DNA of 64,000 bases from Bacillota bacterium (GCA_021846505.1 JAJZWV010000007.1:29491-93490), one strand, 5' to 3'. Counted from the stretch's first letter, positions 50,312 to 59,680 are shown. Notes: generated by a model not told the origin, from the sequence alone. Translations and numbers: made by a program.

Positions 50312-51685
50312 CGGAGGCCACGTCAGCCCGTGGCCGCGAGCGTCGTCCCACGCTCCCATCAAGGCCGGCAAGCCCTTGAGCAGCACGGACTTGGTCGGTT
50401 GCTGCACGCCCACTCCAGCAAAACGGCCGCACGCGCGGTGGGGGACCTTCCAGCGCCAGGCGGGCGCTTCAGTGAGGCTAGGCGCTGGCCGCCGCCCCAA
50501 GGCCGCCAGATCTGGCCGTGAGCGGCAGACGATGGCCAGGGCGGCGCCCTGGGCCACCATCAGGACGGTGGCGGACACCATTAAGGGGCGAATGCCCCAG
50601 CGCGCCCCCACCAGCCCACCGGCCAGCACGGCCGCGATCGAGAGAGCGGCCACGGCCGAGCGCACCGTGACGCGATGCGCCCCATCTGCACGGGTGGGAG
50701 CGCCCCCTGAGTGAACGCCGCAAAGCCGGTATTGGCCAAGGCCTGAAACAGGCCGAGCCCCACGAGTCCGGCGGCGGCCTGGGAAAACCCCTGCGACAGC
50801 GCGTAGACCAGATAGCCAGCGCCGGACGCCACACTGCCCACCTGCACCAGCCACCGGGCTGGCACGCGCGGCGCGATGAGCCACGCAGCCGCGGCGCCCA
50901 GCACATACCCGACGCCCGCCAGGCTAACCAAGGCGGCATACGTGGACGCGGTCATGAGGAGCGCCCGGTGCGCCAACACCACCTCTTGGGCGTCGGCCGC
51001 CACGCCAAACACCATGCCCAGGTTGAAGAGCCCCATCACCGCCCCCACGATAGGCCGCTCGCGAAAAAACTGCCACACCCACCCAAGATCCTGCCGCCAC
51101 CGCCCGCGGGTGCCGCTGGCGTCGGCCGCCGCGGGATTGAGGCGCGGCACCCACAGCAGCAGACCCGACACCACCAAAAGGGCCGCGTTCACCTCCAGGA
51201 CCGTGTCCGGGCGCCCCTGGATGAGAAGCACACCGGCCAAAGCCGAGCCGGCCACCAGCGCTCCATACTGCAGCACGCCGCGCACAGCATTGGCGCGGGT
51301 CCGCCCCGCGGTGGGCACCATCCGGCGAAAGTACGAGCCAAAGGCCGAGCGGAAGACTCCATCCAGGGCCGCGACGACGCCGACGACGACATACAGGGCG
51401 CCCACCCCCCGGCAAGAACGGCAGCACCAGCACCACCAGCCCCGCGGCCACATTGGATACCAGCAGCGTGGTCCGCCTGTCCCACCGGTCCGTGAAGTTG
51501 CCGACAAAGGGGCAGTTACCGGCATGGCCAGCTGGGGCACAACTCACAGCGCCGCCACGGCCGGGGCCGAGTGCGTGCGCTTCAGCAAAGACGTTCAGCG
51601 CCACCAGCTGCATCGCCTGGACCAGCGCGGCGGCCGCCAGCGCGGCCATGACCAGCGGAAAGCCGCCACTTTTAGCCGGGGCCAT
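50264..51685 (-). pseudogene. MFS transporter with several frameshifts
   Basis: The start ATG 51685 lies inside the end of the ArsR gene (14-base overlap), the usual regulator-transporter order. Pieces of a 12-helix MFS protein follow in changing frames: LVMAALAAAALVQAMQLVAL; VPQLAMPVTAP; FVGNFTDRWDRRTTLLVSNV (loop 2-3 motif); YVVVGVVAALDGVFRSAFGS and on through FQALANTGFAAFTQGALPPV; then, after 50690, RSAVAALSIAAVLAGGLVGA to the stop. At least four indels are required: near 51545, 51508 (C4 run), 51410 (G6 run) and 50680. It converges on the FAD-oxidase remnant. Confidence 0.75.
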
Positions 51686-52157
51686 GCGTGGCCTGCCCCT
51701 CGGCCAGCGGATCGTCCACCGTGGGCGTGATGTCGACGGCCAGGGACCAAGTGCGCGCTCCAGCCGGATGGGTGGACGGCAGGCGCTCCCAGCTGGCCAG
51801 CAGCTGCTCCAGCGCCCCCATCAGCGTCTCAATTTCCTCCGGGGTGCGCTGCACCCACGTCTCTAAACGCCTGGGGCCTCCGCCGGCGGCCGCCGCGGGC
51901 TGGCCAAAGCGCGTGGCCACGGCCCGGTAGCACCGCTCCACGTGCCCCGCCTGCAGGCGAGTGTCCTCGACGGCCACCAAGCCGCCGTCCAGCAATTTCT
52001 GCAGGTGGTAGTGCACATTGCCGCGTGTTTCGCCCAGCGCGTCCGCCACCTCGGCGGCGGTAGCGGCGGCATCGGCCAGCGCGTGCAAAATGCGCAATCG
52101 AAGCGGGCTGGCCAGCAGCCGGCTTTGGGCCGCCGTGATGATGAGCGTCTGATCCAC
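51672..52157 (-). CDS. ArsR-type winged-helix regulator (HTH_20)
   Basis: GTG 52157 follows GGGAGGCAGGCGGGA; 161 residues. The DNA-binding domain is LASPLRLRILHALADAAATA then AEVADALGETRGNVHYHLQK and LLDGGLVAVEDTR with the wing RLQAGHVERCYRAVA. The C-terminal part (TPEEIETLMGALEQLLASWE, SLAVDITPTVDD) is a ligand or dimerisation region of the kind found in regulators paired with MFS exporters. It overlaps the broken MFS gene downstream. The AT-rich stretch 52199-52227 with repeated GTATC probably contains its promoter and operator. Confidence 0.85.
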   Translation of the reverse strand: MDQTLIITAAQSRLLASPLRLRILHALADAAATAAEVADALGETRGNVHYHLQKLLDGGLVAVEDTRLQAGHVERCYRAVATRFGQPAAAAGGGPRRLETWVQRTPEEIETLMGALEQLLASWERLPSTHPAGARTWSLAVDITPTVDDPLAEGQATHGPG

Positions 52158-52373
52158 TCCCGCCTGCCTCCCTGGGATCTGCCTTCTCAGTCCGATCTGT
52201 ATCAATAGATTACCACAGAGAGGTATCGGCCGCGCTTCTCCTGGGCTGCCTCAAGCGAGCCTTTGGGCAGCGCGGGCTCTCTAAAAAGTTTTTCGGCCGG
52301 CGCAACCCGGATGCCCCTGCCGGCGATCTTGATCAGGAACGGGCCCTCGGAGAACCCACCAGGGAGGCCACGC

Positions 52374-52862
52374 ATGTCAACGGACTGGGAGCGCCAAGCC
52401 GACCGGTGGCGGGGGCCGGCCGAGCGCTACGCCTGGGGCCTTCTGGGGAATGCCTGGGACGCCGAGGACGTGGTGCAGGACGTGGCGATGGAGCTCTTGG
52501 AGCGAGAGCGGCGCGGCGCGCCGGTGTCGGAAGGCCTTTGGTGGACGGCGCTGCGCGCCCGCGTGTACGACCGGCTGCGCCGCCGCCGGCGAAGCCCCAC
52601 ACTCGTCTCCTGGTCGGAGCTGCCCGACCGCGAGAGCGGCACGGACTGGGAGCAGTACGGCGAAGCCGGCGCCGTGCTTCGCGCCCTTGAAACCTTAAGC
52701 GCGCCGGCGCGCGAGCTCCTCTTGCTGCACTACGACCTGGATTGGTCGCTCCAAGCCATCGCGGCCCACGTCGGCGCTTCCGAAAGCGCGGTCAAAGCCC
52801 GCCTGTGGAGAGCCCGCCGAGCGCTGGCCAAGCGGCTTCGCCCTCACGGCGGTCCGGACTGA
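52374..52862 (+). CDS. ECF-type RNA polymerase sigma factor
   Basis: ATG 52374 follows CCAGGGAGGCCACGC; 162 residues. Region 2 is in RYAWGLLGNAWDAEDVVQDV and AMELLERERRGAPVS; region 4 in VLRALETLSAPARELLLLHY, DLDWSLQAIAAHVGASESAV and KARLWRARRALAKRL. The length and the absence of regions 1 and 3 mark a group IV sigma factor. The gene directly downstream, 31 bases away, encodes a single-pass membrane protein, the typical position of an anti-sigma partner. The region upstream of the ATG should contain an autoregulated promoter, which I could not define. Confidence 0.9.
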   Translation: MSTDWERQADRWRGPAERYAWGLLGNAWDAEDVVQDVAMELLERERRGAPVSEGLWWTALRARVYDRLRRRRRSPTLVSWSELPDRESGTDWEQYGEAGAVLRALETLSAPARELLLLHYDLDWSLQAIAAHVGASESAVKARLWRARRALAKRLRPHGGPD

Positions 52863-52893
52863 TCCACGGACAGGAAAGGAGATGCCCCGCACC

Positions 52894-54810
52894 ATGCCAA
52901 CCCACGACGACGACGAGCGGCTCCGCGCGCGCATCAAAGAGGCCATCTCTCTGGGATTCGCCATGCGCCGCCGCACGCCCAGCCAACCAGAGCGGAGGCC
53001 TGCACCGGTATGGCGGTTTGGCGCCACGGCGGCGCTGGCGGTCGTGGTGCTGGCGCTGGCCGCGCGCAGCGCCATCCGGCCTGCGCCCACGCGGGTCGCG
53101 GCCCACCCGGGGCGTGTGAGCCAGGTCGTGTCGCGGAGTCCGGTCACGGTGCAGCCCAAAGCCTTGGCCGCGCCGGACAGCCCTTGGATTCAAAGCCTCA
53201 TCGGGTCGGTGGGCTGGGCCATCGCCGAGAGCAACCCCCATCTCCTGCTGAAGTCGGTGACGGGCGGACGCACCTGGGTGGTGGCGCAAACGCTTCCGGA
53301 CCCCGTGACGCACGTGGACTTTGTTAACACGGCCGACGGCTATCTGACCGCCACCGGCTGTGCCTCGACGTGCACCCTGCTGGAGGCCACGACGAATGGA
53401 GGCGCCACCTGGACCGTGGTCGCCCGCGGCCGCCAGGAAAGCTGGACCGGACTGGACTTCACCTCTCCGGCGGCGGGGTACATCGCCGGCACGACCGGGG
53501 CGCCGGGTGGCCCGGGCACCTATGCGCTGTGGCACACGGCCAACGGGGGCCGCACCATGAGCCGGGTGGCCGACCCGTGCACCGGCCCCGCCTTCGGCCA
53601 GTCCGTGAGCTTTTCGGCCGGCCAGGGCTGGCTCCTGTGTGCGGGCCAACCCAGCGCCGGCCAGGAAAGCAAGCAACTGTATCGATCGCGGAGCGGCGGG
53701 CGCAGCTGGACCCTAGTCACCGCTGCAGCCCAAAGCCCCTCGGGCGGAGGTCCCGGCGTTCCCTTCTCGGGCTATGTGGGGCGACTGGCCGCCGTGTCGG
53801 GCTCCACGGCGTTTATGGCGCTCAACCGTGGCGCCGTGGAGGCCACCTCCAGCGGCGGGCGCAGCTGGACCCCAGTGGCCTCTCTGCCGATCAACTCCGA
53901 CGTGGCAACGGTCGGGTTCTCCTCACCCCAAGAGGGCTGGGCGGAAGTGAGCCAGTCCGTGGGCGAAGTGGATATTTACGCCACCACCAACGGCGGCCGC
54001 CGCTGGAGTCTGCGCTACCCCAGCGTGCCGCCGGTCAGGGGGCTGGGGGCCATTGGCCACACGTTCTATGGCCTGGTGCCCGTCGCGGGCGGCCTGGAAG
54101 TGTGGGCCGATCTGGGGTCGCGGGGATGGAGTCCAGCGGCCTCGCTTCCGGCAGGCCTCGCCGGTGTTAGCCCCGAGGGCATCACGGCCCGCGGGCGCAC
54201 CTGGGTGGTTTACGGCGGCCAGCACGTGCACACCAGTGCCAACGCCGGGCGCACTTGGGCCGAGGGCAAAGCCCTGCCGGGCTATGGCCCCATCTCGGCG
54301 AGCTTTAGCAGCGTGCGCGCCGGGTGGTATGTCATGGCGGCGGCCAACCCGATGGTCCTGCGCACCGCGGACGGCGGAGCCCACTGGACCACGGTGACCA
54401 CACCGTTTTCTCCCGAAGACGTGGTGGCCGAAAGCTCCCGCACCGCCTGGATGATGAGCCAGGCCGGGAGTGGCAGTGGCCAGTACCCGTTTCTGTGGGT
54501 CACCCGCAACGGAGGCCACACGTGGAAGCTCCTGTGGCAGCTGCCGGGCCACCACTTGGTGGGCGGCTTTGCCGCGGGCGGGGACGGCATCCTGGCGTCG
54601 GGGCACGACATTTGGACCACCACCGACGGAGGCGCCCGATGGACGCGCCGCACACTGCCGCTGCCCCATGGCGTGGGTGGGGTCGAGGCGGCCGCCATCA
54701 GCGGGTCCGGCGCGCTGATGATAATGGTGCCCAACCCCCAGACGGGTCAGAACAGCATCTGGCAGAGCACGACGCACGGGGCATCCTGGACGGTGCGGGG
54801 GCGGGTGTGA
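52894..54810 (+). CDS. Membrane-anchored YCF48/BNR-like beta-propeller, possible anti-sigma sensor
   Basis: Two ATGs, 52882 and 52894, are possible; the second is better spaced from GAAAGGAG. The 638-residue protein has a charged cytoplasmic tail of about 40 residues (DDERLRARIKEAISLGF), one membrane helix (FGATAALAVVVLALAAR) and a long extracellular part. That part has about eleven repeats of the Asp-box kind, for example TTNGGATWTVV, SRSGGRSWTLV, TTNGGRRWSLR, TADGGAHWTTV and TTDGGARWTRR, as in YCF48/sialidase-like propellers. Position after an ECF sigma gene and this topology suggest a surface sensor that restrains the sigma factor; this is inference, since the tail shows no known anti-sigma motif. 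Confidence 0.75.
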   Translation: MPTHDDDERLRARIKEAISLGFAMRRRTPSQPERRPAPVWRFGATAALAVVVLALAARSAIRPAPTRVAAHPGRVSQVVSRSPVTVQPKALAAPDSPWIQSLIGSVGWAIAESNPHLLLKSVTGGRTWVVAQTLPDPVTHVDFVNTADGYLTATGCASTCTLLEATTNGGATWTVVARGRQESWTGLDFTSPAAGYIAGTTGAPGGPGTYALWHTANGGRTMSRVADPCTGPAFGQSVSFSAGQGWLLCAGQPSAGQESKQLYRSRSGGRSWTLVTAAAQSPSGGGPGVPFSGYVGRLAAVSGSTAFMALNRGAVEATSSGGRSWTPVASLPINSDVATVGFSSPQEGWAEVSQSVGEVDIYATTNGGRRWSLRYPSVPPVRGLGAIGHTFYGLVPVAGGLEVWADLGSRGWSPAASLPAGLAGVSPEGITARGRTWVVYGGQHVHTSANAGRTWAEGKALPGYGPISASFSSVRAGWYVMAAANPMVLRTADGGAHWTTVTTPFSPEDVVAESSRTAWMMSQAGSGSGQYPFLWVTRNGGHTWKLLWQLPGHHLVGGFAAGGDGILASGHDIWTTTDGGARWTRRTLPLPHGVGGVEAAAISGSGALMIMVPNPQTGQNSIWQSTTHGASWTVRGRV

Positions 54811-54813
54811 GAA

Positions 54814-55353
54814 TTATTCGGCCAAGATGTCGGCGACCGACAGGGACATTCCTAAATAAGACAGGGTCGCGCCAGACCCCAGGACCTCCGCCGCGGCAAA
54901 GGTCTGGCCCTCACGGCGAAACACGTGCACCACGCCCGCGCGCGGGTCCACCACCCAGTATTCGCCGACCTTGTACTGCCCGTACGCCTTGAGCTTTCGC
55001 CCCAAATCCATCTGCCGCGTGCCGTCGGACAGTACCTCCACCACCAGATCGGGTGCTCCGCGCACGCAGGTGTCGGTCACAATGCCCCGGCGCTCCCGCC
55101 GGATGAACAGCACATCCGGTTCGAAAACCGTGTGGCGGTCAAAGACAACGTCCAAGGGAGCTCCATAGACAAAGCCGAGGCCGACCGCTTCCCACCGGGT
55201 TAGGGACACGATGAGGTTCTTGACAATCCGCTGGTGGCGCGGATTCGCTGAAGGGCTCACGACCAGGTCTCCCTCCAGCAGTTCATAGCGCCGGCCGTCG
55301 TCGGGCATGGTGAATAGGTCCTCGTGGACGTAGCGCAGATCAATGACCCCCAT
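54814..55353 (-). CDS. Uma2-family endonuclease-like protein
   Basis: ATG 55353 follows CAGGGGGTGGCGGGGAC; 179 residues. This is the PD-(D/E)XK fold of the Uma2/DUF820 family: RYELLEGDLVVSPSANPRHQ, VFEPDVLFIRRERRG (Asp), APDLVVEVLSDGTR (Glu) and DLGRKLKAYGQYKVGEYWVV (Lys). The catalytic residues are in place. Such proteins occur in many copies in cyanobacteria and Firmicutes; their biological role is not settled. It ends three bases from the stop of the convergent propeller gene. Confidence 0.9.
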   Translation of the reverse strand: MGVIDLRYVHEDLFTMPDDGRRYELLEGDLVVSPSANPRHQRIVKNLIVSLTRWEAVGLGFVYGAPLDVVFDRHTVFEPDVLFIRRERRGIVTDTCVRGAPDLVVEVLSDGTRQMDLGRKLKAYGQYKVGEYWVVDPRAGVVHVFRREGQTFAAAEVLGSGATLSYLGMSLSVADILAE

Positions 55354-55490
55354 GTCCCCGCCACCCCCTGCGCGTATCATACGACCCCATAGCACGCGCA
55401 TCAAGGCGTCGGGAGAACCTTTGGCATGGCGGGCGCCACCAGAGCGGCGGCACCCTGCGACCGCGCTGCCGGCCCAGCAACCGGAGGGCA

Positions 55491-55898
55491 TTAGACCGGA
55501 CACACGTCGATCAGCGACCCCAGGTCCTCAAAGTCTTTTGGGTTTCGTGTAAACAGGGGCAACTGCTCTGCTAGCGCGGTGGCCGCGATCAGGAGGTCAA
55601 ATGATCGCCGGCGACTCTTCCGACCCGAAGCCTGCGCCGCCCCGTAGACCAGGCCGTAAGCTCGAACGACCGACGCATCCACAGGAATCGCTTCGAACGT
55701 GCCCTCAACCCATTGCAGCCGGTGCTGGCGCCGAGCGCGCTCCTCTGGATCGGCGGCGGCGAGCGGGCCAGCGGTCAATTCAGCCATCGTAATGGCTGAA
55801 ACGGCCCATTCGAGAGGAAGCGACTCGGGGTTCAGTCGCTCGAGGTCAACAATGACCGAGGTGTCGAGGAGCCCCCTGTGCAGTGGGCCTTCAGGCAC
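55491..55898 (-). CDS. vapC: VapC-like PIN-domain toxin
   Basis: GTG 55898 overlaps the antitoxin gene by eight bases; 135 residues. PIN active-site acids are present: Asp12 in GLLDTSVIVDLE, Glu in ITMAELTAGPLA, Asp in RSFDLLIAATALAE and the final region LFTRNPKDFEDLG. Length and motif spacing are those of VapC ribonucleases, which cleave tRNA or rRNA when the antitoxin is degraded. The pair with the Phd-type gene upstream appears intact. Confidence 0.9.
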   Translation of the reverse strand: MPEGPLHRGLLDTSVIVDLERLNPESLPLEWAVSAITMAELTAGPLAAADPEERARRQHRLQWVEGTFEAIPVDASVVRAYGLVYGAAQASGRKSRRRSFDLLIAATALAEQLPLFTRNPKDFEDLGSLIDVCPV

Positions 55899-56142
55899 GT
55901 GGTTCGGCGTCCTGGTCCACTATCGCATCCACATCAAGCCGAAAGCGGGCAAAGTCGATGGAGGGCGCCCCGCGCAATTGCGCCAGCGCCTCGGCGGCTG
56001 GCACGAAGCGCCGCCGCTTTGAGGGAGTCAACTCGCCGACGGGGACACCGCGACGGGTGACGACAAACGACTCCCCCCGGTCCAAGGCCCGCATGAGCTC
56101 CCCGCTCTGGTTGCGCAGCTCCCGCTGCGTGATTTTTCTCAT
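55891..56142 (-). CDS. Phd/YefM-type antitoxin
   Basis: ATG 56142; 83 residues. RKITQRELRNQSGELMRALD then RGESFVVTRRGVPVGELTP is the complete Phd/YefM DNA-binding domain, followed by a C-terminal tail (FVPAAEALAQLRGAPSID) that would wrap the toxin. It precedes and overlaps the vapC-like gene, so the two are translationally coupled, and the complex probably represses its own promoter in the region 56143-56190. Confidence 0.9.
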   Translation of the reverse strand: MRKITQRELRNQSGELMRALDRGESFVVTRRGVPVGELTPSKRRRFVPAAEALAQLRGAPSIDFARFRLDVDAIVDQDAEPRA

Positions 56143-56368
56143 GGCACCATCGTAGCACCAGTGCTACTCCAGTGCAATCCGAGGATTCATGGATTCGCGG
56201 AGGGGGCTGCGAGATGCCCAGCTATTTGACATAGGGCTGAGGCTCCCCGCACGGCACCCGCCGGCCACGAAGATGGGGCCGCCTCGTTCCGCCCAAGCCC
56301 TTGCGGGCCTTCATGCGCCCGTCCCTTCTCACATACGGTGGACGAGACAGAGGCGAAGGGGCGGACGC

Positions 56369-57631
56369 ATGCGCACGGATAAGGACACGGCGCCCTCCAG
56401 AAGCTCGGCGGCCACGGCCGGCCTGGTGATCCTGCTGCTGACGGTGGCCCTCCTCGTGTTTTCCGAGCATGGCTACCGCGCCACGGTGTCGGGCCTGGAG
56501 CTGTTTTTCGAGATTGTGCTGCCGTCTTTGCTGCCGTTTTTCATTCTGTCCGACATGCTGTTAGCCACCGGCGTGGTGCATGCTCTGGGTGTGTTTTTCG
56601 AGCCCCTGATGCGCCCGCTGTTCAATGTGCCCGGGGTGGGATCCTTTGTGTTTTCCATGGGGCTGGCGGCCGGCTACCCCATGGATGCGGTGCTCACGGC
56701 GAAGTTTCGCCGCCAAGGCTTGTGCACCAAGGTGGAGGCGGAGCGTCTCTTGGCCTTCTCAAACATGGCCGACCCCCTCTTTTTGTTTGGCGCCGTCGCG
56801 GTGGGCATGTTTGGTGCGCCGGCGCTGGGAGCGGGGCTGGCCCTCGCTCACTACGCGGGCGGCATTGGCGTGGGCTTGCTGTATCGGTTTTACGGCCGCA
56901 CCAGCGATCCGCCCGCGGCCACTCCGCCGCGCCACCGCGGCCGGCTCGTGCAGCGCGCCTTAGATGAGCTGTATCGCGCGCGGCTGGAAGATGGCCGGCC
57001 GATGGGCCGCGTTGTCAACGAGGCCATTGCCGAGTCTGTCTCCACCCTCTTCATGATCATGAGCTTCATCGTGCTGTTTGCCGTCTTGCTGCGCCTCTTG
57101 CAAGTGGCCGGGCTGTTGGCGGTGCTGGCCGCCCCGTTCGCGGCGGTGTTTCGCACCTGGGGCTGGCCGCCGGCGCTGGCCATTCCCGCCGTCAAGGGCT
57201 TGTTTGAGATTGACCTCGGTGCGGCGGCGGCGGCGGCGGCCCACACCGGCCTCCTGCCGCGCCTCATGCTGGTGTCCGGCATCGTCGCCTGGAGCGGATT
57301 TTCGGTCCATGGCCAGGTTGCCTCGGTCATTCAGGACACCGACATCTCCCTAAAGCCGTACTTTGCCGCCCGATTCCTGCATGCGGTGCTGGCCGCACTG
57401 CTCACCCCCCTGTTTGTGGGCGGCGCGCTGGCCGTGGTGGGCGGGTACAGCCTTCCGGCCATGGCCGTGCCGGACTTCCTCACCACCGCCAGCCCGGGCA
57501 CCATGGCCGCCGACGGGTTTCACGTGGCGCTGGTGCTGGCCAGCCTGTCCCTGGTGTCGATGCTGGGTGCCGCCGCCGTGGTGGCTGTGGTGCGGGGCGC
57601 CCGGGTGGTGTGGTTTCACGGAGCACGGTAG
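56369..57631 (+). CDS. ylbJ: Sporulation integral membrane protein YlbJ
   Basis: ATG 56369 follows GAAGGGGCGGACGC; 420 residues with about ten hydrophobic helices. LELFFEIVLPSLLPFFILSD, SFVFSMGLAAGYPMDAVLTA (then KFRRQGLCTKVEAERLLAFS) and SNMADPLFLFGAVAVGMFG are the YlbJ hallmarks, built on the nucleoside-recognition (Gate) membrane domain, and LFEIDLGAAAAAAAH with VSGIVAWSGFSVHGQVASV form the second Gate repeat. YlbJ is needed for spore formation in Bacillus and is found in endospore formers, the best lineage marker in the window. The gene stands alone. Confidence 0.92.
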   Translation: MRTDKDTAPSRSSAATAGLVILLLTVALLVFSEHGYRATVSGLELFFEIVLPSLLPFFILSDMLLATGVVHALGVFFEPLMRPLFNVPGVGSFVFSMGLAAGYPMDAVLTAKFRRQGLCTKVEAERLLAFSNMADPLFLFGAVAVGMFGAPALGAGLALAHYAGGIGVGLLYRFYGRTSDPPAATPPRHRGRLVQRALDELYRARLEDGRPMGRVVNEAIAESVSTLFMIMSFIVLFAVLLRLLQVAGLLAVLAAPFAAVFRTWGWPPALAIPAVKGLFEIDLGAAAAAAAHTGLLPRLMLVSGIVAWSGFSVHGQVASVIQDTDISLKPYFAARFLHAVLAALLTPLFVGGALAVVGGYSLPAMAVPDFLTTASPGTMAADGFHVALVLASLSLVSMLGAAAVVAVVRGARVVWFHGAR

Positions 57632-57646
57632 GCCCGGTGGCCGCAG

Positions 57647-58414
57647 CTAGGTCAGCCAGCGCTGGAACCAGGCGGCCGCCGCGCCCCGAACGCGGTCCAC
57701 GTCCTGGGATTCCTCCGGACTCTCCGGCTGCAGCCGGTGCCGCAGATGGCCCAACACCTGATGCGGGTGGCGATCGGCGCTGCGATCCGCCAGTGCCTCG
57801 GCCAATGGGCGCATCCACTCCCATCGCGCCACGTCATCGGCGCGGCCATGGAGTATGAGGGTGGGCGTCTCGGCCAGCTCATCCACCCGCGCCAGCAGGT
57901 TGCTCCGGTCCCGCATGGCGGCGGTCTGGCTCGCTTCCCAAGGGTAATCCGGATAGTAGGCGGCCAAATAGTCGAAGTTGGGCACGCCGCCCACAGACAC
58001 CGCCGCCCCAACGCTTTTGTGGTCCAGCGCCCCCCACAGCGCCAAAAATCCCCCGATCGAAAAGCCAAACAGGCCCACCGGCCGATCGCGCAGGGCGGCC
58101 AGCAGGCGGGGCAGCTCCGCGCGCGTCTCCGCCCACACGGCCGCAAACAGGCTCAGAAACAAGTCCTGGTTCCGCCGTGCGGCCAGAGCCGCCTTCCCCT
58201 CGCGCAGCACCGGGAGCCGCCAGTACACCCGGTCAAAGCCATCGCCGCCGGCGGGGGGCCACCCCGCCTGCATCGTGGCCGGCCTGGTGCTCATCCCGTG
58301 CAGCACGATGACCACCGGGCGGCGGCTGGGCTCCCCCACCCCCGGCCGCGCCCACACCGGTATTCCGTCCAGTGTCTGCTCCACCACCGCGCTCCCCGCC
58401 TTGCTCTCCGACAT
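57647..58414 (-). CDS. Alpha/beta hydrolase (dienelactone hydrolase/S9-like)
   Basis: ATG 58414 is better spaced from GAGGGGG than the GTG six bases earlier; 255 residues. VVIVLHGMSTRPATMQAGWP is the oxyanion strand and loop, GLFGFSIGGFLALWGALD the nucleophile elbow (Ser about 119), ILHGRADDVARWEWM the acid position, and LGHLRHRL near the C-terminus supplies a candidate His. It resembles the YtaP/YitV-like esterases. The substrate is unknown. It is convergent with ylbJ, 15 bases apart. Confidence 0.85.
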   Translation of the reverse strand: MSESKAGSAVVEQTLDGIPVWARPGVGEPSRRPVVIVLHGMSTRPATMQAGWPPAGGDGFDRVYWRLPVLREGKAALAARRNQDLFLSLFAAVWAETRAELPRLLAALRDRPVGLFGFSIGGFLALWGALDHKSVGAAVSVGGVPNFDYLAAYYPDYPWEASQTAAMRDRSNLLARVDELAETPTLILHGRADDVARWEWMRPLAEALADRSADRHPHQVLGHLRHRLQPESPEESQDVDRVRGAAAAWFQRWLT

Positions 58415-58543
58415 CGCCACACCCCCTCGATGCTGCGGTCAGGGCAGCTCCGCATCGCGCCAGGCCCCTGCCCCGGCCAGGGTACCACCTTTCGGAGTGC
58501 CGACCGCCCGGCCCCTTAGAGTGAGAAGCTCCGCGCTGCCGAG

Positions 58544-59680
58544 CTAGCCGTCCCCCCACATTTCGGACAAGGCCGCCGCAGTTGGAGAGGATGTGAACAA
58601 AGTGGCGATGTGGCTCCATGTGGGGGAGCCAGCTGCGGTTAGGTTCAATTGATACTCGGCTGTGCGCTGTCCGTCTGCCATATAGATGCGGCGCCCCGTG
58701 AGCACAAGCGTCGTCCGGAGGGGAACCGCGGTGGGCCAAGTCCGAGCGGTCCAGTGCCGGCCGCCGTCGCTGGTGGCATACAGCACCAGCTGCTCGGTGT
58801 GGCCAGACCGCTGCATGATGGTCACGGGCACCCACGCCTCATCGCGTGCGGAAAGGCTCGGGGCTCCTTCCACCGCCTGAGTCTGGGCCGCCGTCGCCGG
58901 CAGCGGAAGCTGCGTGACGGCCCACGTGGCTCCTCCATTGGTCGTGATGAGCACCCGGGCGGAGTCAAAGGCAGGCGAGTTAACGGTCGCGACGCCCCAT
59001 CCTGTGTGTTGAAAAGCCACGGCCTGGACATCCTCGAACACGGGCGCCTGCCCTGACGGCGTCCGAGCACTTTGCAGCAGCCGCCACTGCCTCCCCCCGT
59101 CGGTCGTCCCGGCAAGCGCATCCAGCGTCGTGCCCGCCAAGCCTTGGGACGACAGGAACACCCACCCCTCACTCGCGCTCACAAACTGAAGGTGCATCGC
59201 GCCCCCCTCGAGATTGGCGGCCTGCGACGCGGGCAGCCGGATGCTGGAGCGGTTCCACTGCCGACCCCCGTCAGTCGTCTCGTATACATGCACGGTGGCG
59301 CCGCTCGGCTTTTTGGTGGCCACAACGGCCACCTGGGGCGCTGGAAAGGATTCGGCGACCATGAGCCCCGACGCGCCGGCGATCTGCCCTTGCTCGCCCA
59401 GCGGGCTCCCCAGGGGGACCCCCGGAGGCCCGAAGCCGGTCCAGTTTTCCCCGGCGTCCCCGGCGCCCAGCTTCTCCGCGGGCAGTGCCCACCCGCCCTC
59501 GGTCGATCCCATCGCCATCTGGGAGAAGGATAGGGGCAGCAGTGTCCGCGGGTGGTGCGCCACATGGGGTGGGGAAGCGGTTGATGGAGTTTTATGGGCG
59601 CTCGGGACACCGCAGCCAGCCAGCAGCACCGCCGCCATCAGGGCTGCAGCCCTCCCCGCCTGCGTCAGGCGTGCCTTCAT
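58544..59680 (-). CDS. YCF48-like beta-propeller lipoprotein
   Basis: ATG 59680, with GGGAGGGAGG ten bases upstream; 378 residues. The N-terminus is a lipoprotein signal (MKARLTQAGRAAALMAAVL then LAGC). The mature part has repeated Asp-box-like motifs: TTDGGRQWNRSS, TTDGGRQWRLLQ, TTNGGATWAVTQ and TSDGGRHWTART, plus SASEGWVFLSS and HTGWGVATV, the 'GW' strands that alternate with them in YCF48/BNR propellers. It is anchored outside the membrane. It shares this architecture with the larger protein at 52894-54810, so the two may bind similar surface ligands. Confidence 0.8.
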   Translation of the reverse strand: MKARLTQAGRAAALMAAVLLAGCGVPSAHKTPSTASPPHVAHHPRTLLPLSFSQMAMGSTEGGWALPAEKLGAGDAGENWTGFGPPGVPLGSPLGEQGQIAGASGLMVAESFPAPQVAVVATKKPSGATVHVYETTDGGRQWNRSSIRLPASQAANLEGGAMHLQFVSASEGWVFLSSQGLAGTTLDALAGTTDGGRQWRLLQSARTPSGQAPVFEDVQAVAFQHTGWGVATVNSPAFDSARVLITTNGGATWAVTQLPLPATAAQTQAVEGAPSLSARDEAWVPVTIMQRSGHTEQLVLYATSDGGRHWTARTWPTAVPLRTTLVLTGRRIYMADGQRTAEYQLNLTAAGSPTWSHIATLFTSSPTAAALSEMWGDG

